A model generated the notes under the pieces. The model did no database searches. It was not told the origin of the DNA and saw only the letters and a list, made by a program, of their open reading frames with translations. Position numbers and translations under genes: made by a program. 64,000 nt of DNA from Alishewanella tabrizica (GTDB lineage: Bacteria > Pseudomonadota > Gammaproteobacteria > Enterobacterales > Alteromonadaceae), in assembly GCF_014652375.1 (NCBI RefSeq), contig NZ_BMYR01000006.1, positions 186,001 through 250,000 on the forward strand, given 5' to 3'. Positions 46,779 through 53,829 of this stretch are shown piece after piece. Position 1 is the stretch's first letter. Every line of letters starts with the position of its first letter.

Positions 46779-49601
46779 ATGACTGCTTTATTCCGACCCA
46801 CTTTTACGCAAAACGCTGTAGCTGCAGCCATTGCTATGGCCTGCTTTGCCCCTGTTACGGTATTGGCGCAAGGCGTTGATGTACCTTTACGCGTTGCGGT
46901 TACGGCCATTGATAGCCAAGGTATTCGCGGCCAGCTCAGCGACGATCGTAATGTGTTATTGCAAGGGGCACAGATACGCGTTGTTGGCAGTAACCGGGAA
47001 ACGGCAACCGATCGTCAAGGGCGTTTTCGGTTTGACAATTTAGCCGCAGGCACCTATCAATTAGAAATCCGCTACTTAGGCTATGCAGCAAAAACGGTTG
47101 ATGTTGTTGTCAGTGACGAGCAAGGCGCCGAACTTAATTTACGTTTTGCGAGTAATGATGTTGAAGTGCTGCATATTGTAGGCAGTCGCGATGCGCAATC
47201 GCGTGCCCTGAATATTCAACGCGCCTCTGATAATGTGAAATCGGTTGTGTCATCAGATTATCTAGGGCGCTTCCCAGATGATAACGTAGCTGAAGCTATG
47301 CAGCGTCTGGTCGGCGCCTCAATTCAGCGCGATCAAGGCGAAGGTAAGTATGTGAACGTGCGTGGTGCGCCGTTAGAATTTACTAACGTTACGATTGATG
47401 GCGTTAATGTACCCTCACCCGACAGCGGCACGCGCGCGGTTGATTTAGACACCATCCCTTCAGATATCATCTCCATTTTAGAATTAACCAAAGCCATCAC
47501 ACCTGAGATGGATGCCGATGCCATTGCCGGTAACATTAACATTATTACGCAAGGTGCACTTGATGCTAAAGGCCGTATCTTACGTGGTAAGATTTCGGGT
47601 GGTAAAAATGAAAAAGGCAGCGGAGACGCTTATAAGACGAGCCTTACCTTTGGTAATAAATTTGGTGGCAATGACAACGCGGGTTTCATTTTTTCAGCTC
47701 AGCATAGTGAAACCAATCGGGTTACCGATAATGTAGAACACGGTTGGATGGAACTCGATAATGGTAATTTTGTACCAGAATTTACCGAGTTTAAAGATTA
47801 TGAATTAAAGCGTATTCGCACAGGGTTAAGTGGCCGTGTAGACGTTAGAATAGACGATAATAAACATCTGTATTTTTCGCACAATTACTCGCGGTTTGAA
47901 GATAACGAATACCGAGATACGTTAGTTATTGAGTGGGAACGCTACACCCCAGAGTCTACTCAACAACAGGGCACTGCTGGCCGTGCCACGTTTGAGAAAG
48001 AATTACGTCATCGTACCTTTGTAAATACCATTAATACCACGGTGTTGGGTGGTCGGATGGTAATGGATACCTATACCGCGGATTTCCAAGCGTCGTATGC
48101 ATCAGCCAAACAGGCCTATCCAAACCGTGATTATTTGTTATATCGCGAACGTAGCCGCCCCCGTGTCGCATACGATTTTAGTAATCCCGATTTGCCTACT
48201 TACCAAATTCTCAATGCGACGGGCGGTGTGGTAAGAACCGATTTTAATTTTGCGCCATCAGAAATGAACTGGCGTCGTTATGAGCGCCGCACCGGCGGTG
48301 CCGACGAAACAGAACAAGCCTATGCTTTTAATATTACTCGCCCAGGGCAGTGGGGTAATGCGTATTCTGAACTAAAGTTTGGTGCTAAAGCCCGCTTAAA
48401 AGACAAATCTAATGATGAAAATCGCTTACGTAACAGTGTAGGTACTAATGCACCAAGTTATGCCGATGTGATTATTGATAAGCAGTCTTTACCCTTTGAC
48501 GGTTTTTACAATAATGGCCCGAAATTACAGCGCGACTTTGTTAATGCTTACCGCGCCATTTTTGAAAATGCTGACTTTTTAGATCGTGGCGCGCCTTCGA
48601 TTACCGCAGATTACAAAGCGGGAGAAGATATTTTATCGGCCTATGTGCAAAATAAATTGGAATGGGATAGCACCACCGTGTTATTTGGTGCGCGGATAGA
48701 GCAAACAAAAAATAGCGGCGAAGCCTTCGAGTACGATTTAGATACTGACTCGGCCAGCTTAGTAGACGCGAGCAAACGTTACACAAACCTCTTTCCAAGC
48801 GTTCATGTCCGCCAAGAACTGGATAATGGCGTTATTATTAAAGCTGCATACAGTACGGGATTAAGACGGCCTAACTTTGTTGATTTAGTACCATACTTTA
48901 TTATCGAAGATCGGGAATCGGGCCGTGGTACGGTAGATATTGGTAATATCGATCTGAAGCCTACGTATGCCCATAACCTCGATTTAACCAGCGAGTTTTA
49001 TATTGCGCCAGTCGGCTTGGTATCGGCAGGGGTGTTTTACAAGAAGTTATCCGATCCAATTTTTAAAGCCCGCAGTGAGTTAAGCGGTGGCGAGTTTGAT
49101 GGTTTTAGAATGGTGCGGCCAGAAAACGGCAATAGCGGCTATTTATATGGTGCAGAGCTTAACTGGCAGCAATCGTTAAACTTCTTACCTGGCGCGTGGA
49201 GTGGTTTAGGCTTTATTGCTAACTACACCCATACCAAGTCAGAAGCTGATTTACCCTTTGGTATTGGTAAAACGGAATTAAATGGTACCAGTCGTCATAC
49301 CGTTAACTTAGCACTGCAATACGATATAGCTAAATTTAGCACGCAGTTAGCCTATAACTATCGTTCTGAGTATATCGATGCCTTTGATACCGCGAACCCA
49401 GATTTAAACCTGTATTGGGATGGTCGCGGCACGTTAGATTACACGGCAAGTTACAAACTAACGAAAGACTTGTCGGTGTTTTTAGAAGCCACCAACTTAA
49501 CCGATAGCAAAGCCATTCGTTATCAGGGCGATCGTAATCGGGTGTATGAACATGAGCAGTTTGGTCGTGCTTGGCAAGTAGGGATAAGCGGTAAGTTTTA
49601 A
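46779..49601 (+). CDS. large TonB-dependent receptor with carboxypeptidase-like N-terminal domain
   Basis: 940 residues. Signal peptide (cleavage after LAQ), a CarboxypepD-regulatory-like beta domain (about 60-125), then a TonB-box region (NDVEVLHIVGSR), plug with YLGRFPDDNVAEAMQRLVGAS, QRDQGEGKYVNVRGAP and AITPEMDADAIAGNI, and a barrel ending in IGISGKF-type aromatic F. This is the Xanthomonas/Caulobacter-type receptor class for larger organic substrates. Followed by a MINPP/phytase-like phosphatase, so the ligand may be an inositol phosphate or other organophosphate (inference). Confidence 0.93.
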   Translation: MTALFRPTFTQNAVAAAIAMACFAPVTVLAQGVDVPLRVAVTAIDSQGIRGQLSDDRNVLLQGAQIRVVGSNRETATDRQGRFRFDNLAAGTYQLEIRYLGYAAKTVDVVVSDEQGAELNLRFASNDVEVLHIVGSRDAQSRALNIQRASDNVKSVVSSDYLGRFPDDNVAEAMQRLVGASIQRDQGEGKYVNVRGAPLEFTNVTIDGVNVPSPDSGTRAVDLDTIPSDIISILELTKAITPEMDADAIAGNINIITQGALDAKGRILRGKISGGKNEKGSGDAYKTSLTFGNKFGGNDNAGFIFSAQHSETNRVTDNVEHGWMELDNGNFVPEFTEFKDYELKRIRTGLSGRVDVRIDDNKHLYFSHNYSRFEDNEYRDTLVIEWERYTPESTQQQGTAGRATFEKELRHRTFVNTINTTVLGGRMVMDTYTADFQASYASAKQAYPNRDYLLYRERSRPRVAYDFSNPDLPTYQILNATGGVVRTDFNFAPSEMNWRRYERRTGGADETEQAYAFNITRPGQWGNAYSELKFGAKARLKDKSNDENRLRNSVGTNAPSYADVIIDKQSLPFDGFYNNGPKLQRDFVNAYRAIFENADFLDRGAPSITADYKAGEDILSAYVQNKLEWDSTTVLFGARIEQTKNSGEAFEYDLDTDSASLVDASKRYTNLFPSVHVRQELDNGVIIKAAYSTGLRRPNFVDLVPYFIIEDRESGRGTVDIGNIDLKPTYAHNLDLTSEFYIAPVGLVSAGVFYKKLSDPIFKARSELSGGEFDGFRMVRPENGNSGYLYGAELNWQQSLNFLPGAWSGLGFIANYTHTKSEADLPFGIGKTELNGTSRHTVNLALQYDIAKFSTQLAYNYRSEYIDAFDTANPDLNLYWDGRGTLDYTASYKLTKDLSVFLEATNLTDSKAIRYQGDRNRVYEHEQFGRAWQVGISGKF

Positions 49602-49658
49602 CCACGTTTTATCCAAAGGGTGTTGACTGACAACACAAGCGATTATGGCTAAAACGAC

Positions 49659-49687
49659 AAGGCCGGAACACTGTTCCGGCCTTTATA
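49659..49687 (+). terminator. strong hairpin between receptor and phosphatase genes
   Basis: Perfect arms AAGGCCGGAACA and TGTTCCGGCCTT around a single base, followed by TATACTATAAAG. It could end or attenuate the receptor transcript, or protect its 3' end, with the phosphatase read at lower level or from its own promoter. Confidence 0.65.
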
Positions 49688-49709
49688 CTATAAAGGATAA
49701 GGAAGTGTG

Positions 49710-51164
49710 ATGAAACGTTATTCTAAAAGTGCGCGGTCTATCGCGGTGCTCAGTAGTTTTGTGTTACTACAGGCTTGCCAACCGGCAACAGAACCCGCTG
49801 CAACAGAGACTGTTCAGCATCAAACCGCGGTATCCGCAGTGCAAGCTTTGCCCAATACAGCACTCACCGAGCCAGTGTCGACAGCGCTTTATTTACTCAC
49901 CAGCAAAACACCGTACCAGCCTTTACAAGATTGGCAGCAATACAGCTTGCCACCCGAGGGCTTTAACCTGGTTAGCGTAGAGCATGTTGCCCGGCATGGT
50001 GCACGTTATCTGTCCAGCCGAGGTGATGATGATCTTATGTTACAGTTATTGCAGCTAGCTAATCATGAGCAAGCACTCACGCCGTTAGGGCAGGCACTAA
50101 TGCAGCTGATCGAACGCCTGCATCAGGCGCATTTACCTAATCATTTAACGACGAATTATGGCGCTATTTCAGGTTTGGGCAAACAAGAGCAGCAGGGACT
50201 GGCTGCACGCCTTATTGCCCGCCATCCTCAGTTATTCAGTTACGCGGTGCAGCAGCAACAGCGTATCGCCGTGTTACATTCGGGGCGTGAACGTGCTGAT
50301 CAAAGCGGAGAGGCTTTTATAGCCGGCCTAATCGCCCTCAAACCTGATATAAGTCCATTAGTCGATACAGCAAAAGCCGATGAAGCCACATTGTATTTTT
50401 ATAAAGCCGAGGGCAGTGAAGCCTTTGAGCGGTATCGTGAAAGTGATCCACGTCTACTAGCAGTGATGCAGCAGTTAGAAAACCAGCCTCGCGTAAAAGA
50501 AGCGGCCGAGGCGATGTTAGCACGGTTTTTTTCGCCCGTATTTATGGCGAAGTTAACACAAGGCGATATTGCGTTAACGCTGCCAGATGATGATGATGCC
50601 ATTCGCAATCCAGTGGATGCCGCTAATGTGTTATATAGCCTGTACAGTATTGCCAGTAATTTAGCGGTAGAGGGTGAGTTTGATTTTAGTCCCTTCTTAC
50701 TGGCAGAGCATCTGTTGCCGCTGGCAGAATTAGATGATGCTGACTCCTTTTATGGGCGGGGCCCCGGGTTTGTGGGGGAGGATATTACCTACAAGCTGGC
50801 TGGACGTTTAGTTCAAGATATGTTGGACAAAGCAGAAAATCCTAACGGGTATGTCGCTACATTCCGCTTTACGCACGCTCAAGTGTTAATGCCGTTAGCA
50901 GCTTATTTGGGCATTGCCGGAGGGAGCGAGTCGTTACCCGAGAATGTGGTATACAGTTATCAAAACAGCGCGTGGCGCAGTGGCAAAGTATCGCCTATGT
51001 CGGCCAACGTGCAATGGGACGTGTATCGCAACGCCGATAATCTTACGTTAATCCGTATGTTGCATCATGAGCAAGAAACGCGCTTAAAAGCTGATTGCCA
51101 AGCTTATACTGGTACGCAGTACTTTTACAGCACGGCAGAGTTAAAGCGTTGTTTGCTAAAGTAA
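49710..51164 (+). CDS. MINPP/phytase-like histidine-type phosphatase lipoprotein
   Basis: 484 residues from ATG 49710 (AGGAAG upstream). Lipobox LLQAC near residue 23. Histidine phosphatase clan 2: catalytic VEHVARHGARYL with RHGxR, LTTNYGAISGLGKQEQQGLA, and HSGRERADQSGEAF, as in multiple inositol polyphosphate phosphatases. The late motif, usually HAE in MINPPs, reads HAQ here (FRFTHAQVLMPLA), so the usual acid residue is replaced by Gln. Likely releases phosphate from inositol phosphates or related esters at the cell surface. It lies downstream of a TonB receptor and next to Pho-box-like repeats. Confidence 0.87.
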   Translation: MKRYSKSARSIAVLSSFVLLQACQPATEPAATETVQHQTAVSAVQALPNTALTEPVSTALYLLTSKTPYQPLQDWQQYSLPPEGFNLVSVEHVARHGARYLSSRGDDDLMLQLLQLANHEQALTPLGQALMQLIERLHQAHLPNHLTTNYGAISGLGKQEQQGLAARLIARHPQLFSYAVQQQQRIAVLHSGRERADQSGEAFIAGLIALKPDISPLVDTAKADEATLYFYKAEGSEAFERYRESDPRLLAVMQQLENQPRVKEAAEAMLARFFSPVFMAKLTQGDIALTLPDDDDAIRNPVDAANVLYSLYSIASNLAVEGEFDFSPFLLAEHLLPLAELDDADSFYGRGPGFVGEDITYKLAGRLVQDMLDKAENPNGYVATFRFTHAQVLMPLAAYLGIAGGSESLPENVVYSYQNSAWRSGKVSPMSANVQWDVYRNADNLTLIRMLHHEQETRLKADCQAYTGTQYFYSTAELKRCLLK

Positions 51165-51189
51165 GGCTTAAGTAGATTAACACGTGACA

Positions 51190-51229
51190 ACTTCATAAAA
51201 CTGCCACTGAATTGTCATGTTAGGTTCAT
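51190..51229 (+). promoter_or_regulatory. Pho-box-like array with -10 box, behind the phosphatase gene
   Basis: Four 7-base half-sites at an 11-base period: ACTTCAT-AAAA-CTGCCAC-TGAA-TTGTCAT-GTTA-GGTTCAT (the middle two are 6/7 matches to CTGTCAT/C). Exactly 10 bases after the last half-site is TAACAT (51240-51245), the place where PhoB promoters have the -10 box. It drives transcription to the right. Confidence 0.65.
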
Positions 51230-51251
51230 CTAGCCTCATTAACATGAGTAA

Positions 51252-51336
51252 CAGAAGTAGTGTTCATGTGCTGCTCCTTCCTGGATACTAACCCTTGTGG
51301 TTTTAGGTTGGGGGATTTTCCCCCAACAATTTTTTC
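51252..51336 (+). ncRNA. candidate PhoB-controlled small RNA
   Basis: About 85 bases from the predicted start of transcription to the terminator T tract. There is no ORF with a ribosome site on this strand. A single-stranded CU-rich stretch CTGCTCCTTCCTGG (51271-51284) is complementary to Shine-Dalgarno-like sequence and would suit a regulatory seed. It ends in a G/C-rich hairpin plus T run as Hfq-binding RNAs do. Prediction only. Confidence 0.5.
51307..51336 (+). terminator. Rho-independent terminator
   Basis: Arms GTTGGGGGA and TCCCCCAAC with a TTT loop, then AATTTTTT. Serves the predicted small RNA and any read-through from the phosphatase gene. Confidence 0.9.
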
Positions 51337-51365
51337 TCTTCTTACTTTCCTAAACAAACGATTAC

Positions 51366-51536
51366 TTAAGACGCTCGCTCGTTTTGTTGAGTAAGCTCTT
51401 GCAGTATATGATGAATTTCGTCGTCCTCTAGCAGTACCTCTTGTAAATGCGACGCAATAACCTGCTCGTCACTGCCAGTCTCTTTCATCTTAAGGGCGAA
51501 ATTTCTATGTACAGATAATACAAACGGGGAGGTCAT
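51366..51536 (-). CDS. small acidic ORF of unknown function (56 aa)
   Basis: 56 codons on the minus strand, ATG at 51536, TAA at 51366, below usual ORF cut-offs. An AGGTG lies four bases before the ATG. The product opens MTSPFVLSVHRNFALKM and then is helical and acidic (LQEVLLEDDEIHHILQELTQ), with no signal sequence. No family recognised. It lies alone between the convergent small RNA terminator and the Csu operon control region. Codon use looks coding, but proof is lacking. Confidence 0.5.
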   Translation of the reverse strand: MTSPFVLSVHRNFALKMKETGSDEQVIASHLQEVLLEDDEIHHILQELTQQNERAS

Positions 51537-51780
51537 GTGGCACCTAAACGTATCAATTATGGGATGCTTAATTTGTGCAAAAAATAGACTGCAGTCAAGC
51601 CCTGATAAGAGATTTTATTGTTTTTAATTAATCATCATAAAAAGCTTATTTAAAAATAATGATTTAGCCAGAAATATAATTGATCACATGTCTATTTCTG
51701 ACACGGCAGGAATAGGTATGAGAAAGCGTCTGGGATTTAATAGTTAAACTTTCCTGAAATGCACACTTGGAACGTTAGCG

Positions 51781-51829
51781 AAATCAGGATTTTGCATTGT
51801 GGAAAAAATCCTGATTTGCAAAATGCAAA
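51781..51829. promoter_or_regulatory. dyads upstream of the Csu operon (probable activator sites)
   Basis: Two nested features: a perfect 13-bp inverted repeat AAATCAGGATTTT / AAAATCCTGATTT (51781-51817, 11-base spacer) and TTTGCA-AAA-TGCAAA (51815-51829). They lie 83-131 bases before the sigma54-type promoter, a normal distance for NtrC-family enhancer sites. A 12/15 match to the second dyad lies before the regulator operon at 59060-59074. Confidence 0.55.
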
Positions 51830-51911
51830 AGAAAATACCTCACCGCCAGTTATATGCTGCAGGCATTAATTTAATTGTTATAAATCAAAAATATATATTG
51901 TTTTTCACTGC

Positions 51912-51927
51912 TGGCATTGTGTATGCA
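51912..51927 (+). promoter_or_regulatory. sigma54-type promoter of the Csu operon
   Basis: TGGCATTGTGTATGCA: GG and GC exactly 10 bases apart (-24/-12), close to TGGCAC-N5-TTGCA. Transcription start expected near 51937, 42 bases before the first pilin ATG. An NtrC-family activator is coded just past the operon. Confidence 0.65.
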
Positions 51928-51978
51928 TTACTACTATTGAGTTTATCGTAACTGACTTATAAAACGTTGAGGTGGCTT

Positions 51979-52509
51979 ATGAAAACGAACAAATTAGTGT
52001 TAATTACCAGTGCAGTTTTTGCAGTAGTGACGTCTGCAGCTTCTGCAGGCGAGCTACGTGGTGATGTAGATGTGTTACTGGAGATAGGTCAAGGCTGCGC
52101 AATAAACGGTGTTGTCGCTGCAGGAGTGAATAAGTTTGGTACTGTTGATTTTGGTGAGCAAAGCAATTTAACCCTGTTTGTTGATGCTGAATCGACAAGA
52201 TCAGGCGGTGCAGGGGGATTGGAACTTACCTGTAATACCAATTTGGCTTATGCCGTGTCATTAGATGATGGTGTTAATGCTCAAGCAGGTCAGCGTCGCG
52301 TTACACGTGGCGGTTTGGATTTTGTGCAATACGAACTGTATCAGGACGCTGCACGCTCAGTACGTTGGGGACAAGGCCCGCAGGCTAGGGCATTGACAGG
52401 GACTGGCGCAGCGCAACCTTTAACAATATATGGTCGAGTATTAGCTGGGCAGTCTACGCCAGCCGCAGGTAATTATATCGATACCGTGCGTATGACCATT
52501 TCATGGTGA
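51979..52509 (+). CDS. Csu-type fimbrial protein (spore coat U domain), major pilin candidate
   Basis: 176 residues from ATG 51979 with GAGGTGG upstream. Signal peptide ends ASAGE. One SCPU domain: GCAINGV near the start, LTCNTNLAYAVSLDDG, YELYQDAARSVRWG and a final YIDTVRMTISW beta strand. Two Cys pair as in CsuA/B. Probably polymerises by donor strand exchange into archaic chaperone-usher pili, which promote surface attachment. First gene of a five-gene operon behind a sigma54-type promoter. Confidence 0.9.
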   Translation: MKTNKLVLITSAVFAVVTSAASAGELRGDVDVLLEIGQGCAINGVVAAGVNKFGTVDFGEQSNLTLFVDAESTRSGGAGGLELTCNTNLAYAVSLDDGVNAQAGQRRVTRGGLDFVQYELYQDAARSVRWGQGPQARALTGTGAAQPLTIYGRVLAGQSTPAAGNYIDTVRMTISW

Positions 52510-52574
52510 TGTCATGGTACCTGAGTTAAAGCACTGCTCAAGTACCTCTCTTCATCGATCTGAGGAGAAATGTC

Positions 52575-53081
52575 ATGCATCGGAAAGGTATATTCGTTCT
52601 GTTAAGTGTGCTGCCAGCTTTTTTGTATGGGGAGCAGGCGCAAGACGTAAGCGAAATCAGTATCCACATAGCACAGGGTTGTGCATTGGATAATGGTAGC
52701 GGTGGTAATACTTTTGGCACAGTTAATTTTGGCGAGCACAGCAGTCTGCTAAATGGCGTTGATGTCATATCTACGCCCGGTAATGGGTCTATAGGATTGC
52801 GATGCTCCCCCAATCTTAGTTTTAGAGTTGAGCTGGGTAATGGCCAAAATGGCACTGGCGGCAACAGGCAGCTTTTAAATCCACTAACTAATGAGTTAAT
52901 ACCTTACCAGCTATTCCAAGATGCAGCTAGAAGCCTAGTTTGGGATAGTGCAAATGCGGTTACAGGCACCGCTAACGGACAGCAACAATGGTTGCCTATT
53001 TATGGGGCAATATCTCCACAGACATTGACGCCTTCTGCAGGGCAATATCGGGACAACATTGAAGTACTGTTAGTTTTTTAA
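52575..53081 (+). CDS. Csu-type fimbrial subunit (spore coat U domain)
   Basis: 168 residues. Signal peptide ends near LYGEQA. SCPU domain with IHIAQGCALDNG, IGLRCSPNLSFRVELGNG, YQLFQDAARSLVW and YRDNIEVLLVF. About 30-35 percent like the previous protein by eye, so a minor or adaptor subunit. GAGGAG precedes the ATG. Linked to the next gene by 11 bases. Confidence 0.9.
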   Translation: MHRKGIFVLLSVLPAFLYGEQAQDVSEISIHIAQGCALDNGSGGNTFGTVNFGEHSSLLNGVDVISTPGNGSIGLRCSPNLSFRVELGNGQNGTGGNRQLLNPLTNELIPYQLFQDAARSLVWDSANAVTGTANGQQQWLPIYGAISPQTLTPSAGQYRDNIEVLLVF

Positions 53082-53092
53082 GGAGAAACATC

Positions 53093-53827
53093 ATGAAGGT
53101 TTTGCACATTTTTTTTATTAGCTTGGTGGCCCTGATGTTTAGCGTTAGCCATGCTGCAGAGCTTCTAATTTCTCCTGTCAATATTGATATTCCGCCGGGT
53201 GAAAAGTCGGCACTGCTAATGCTTCAAAATAACAGCAATAAGGCGATTAAAATTCAGGTGCGCGTGAGGCCCTGGGATTGGGATGAAGAAGTCAATCAGC
53301 CCAGAAACATTGTGGTAAGTCCGTCATCCTTAAATATTCAGCCTGGAAAGCAGCAGGTTGTTAGAGTTGTCAATGTTGGGCCCGTTAGCCATCCCGACAG
53401 AGAGCAACTTTATCGTGTGATACTAGACGAGATCCCTGACTTAGAGCAGCCTGCTGAAAAAGGCTTAGTGTTAAGAGTGCGATACGCGCTGCCACTCTTC
53501 GTTGGCGGCCCTGATTTATCGATCAGTCGGATTGACGATATCGAAAAGTTGACCAAGATTTGGCAGCAGTTATTAAGTTATAAATATGATGCAGTTACTC
53601 GACAATTAGTATTTAAAAATCAAGCAACTGGGCATGCCAGGATCTCAAAAGTCAAACTGGTTGATGCTGAAGGAAAAGAGAGCGCGGTATTCGCCGGTTT
53701 GCTTGGTTATGTTTTAGCACGCAGTGAAGCGGCGTTTTCAGTACCGGAGTTACCCTTGGCAGAGGGGGTGCAATTGTACGCTGAAGTTAATGGTGTCACG
53801 CTAGAGATCCTCGCAGACGGGAGGTAA
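53093..53827 (+). CDS. csuC: periplasmic pilus chaperone (CsuC-like)
   Basis: 244 residues. Signal peptide ends SHAAE. Two Ig-like domains of PapD/FimC type: LLISPVNIDIPPGEKSALLM, VVSPSSLNIQPGKQQVVRVV with the conserved sheet, LYRVILDEIP, and LRVRYALPLFVGG. Donates a strand to subunits in the periplasm and hands them to the usher. AAGGAG precedes the ATG. Confidence 0.93.
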   Translation: MKVLHIFFISLVALMFSVSHAAELLISPVNIDIPPGEKSALLMLQNNSNKAIKIQVRVRPWDWDEEVNQPRNIVVSPSSLNIQPGKQQVVRVVNVGPVSHPDREQLYRVILDEIPDLEQPAEKGLVLRVRYALPLFVGGPDLSISRIDDIEKLTKIWQQLLSYKYDAVTRQLVFKNQATGHARISKVKLVDAEGKESAVFAGLLGYVLARSEAAFSVPELPLAEGVQLYAEVNGVTLEILADGR

Positions 53828-53829
53828 TT

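Noticed and set aside
51226-51267. 13-codon minus-strand ORF with a strong AAGGAG site
   Set aside because: The ribosome-site-like GGAAGGAG is the complement of the CU-rich stretch in the predicted plus-strand RNA. The peptide is too short to support and overlaps the Pho-box-like array.
51266-51394. 42-codon plus-strand ORF beginning ATG at 51266
   Set aside because: No ribosome site, runs straight through the terminator hairpin and its T tract, and overlaps the 56-residue minus-strand ORF.
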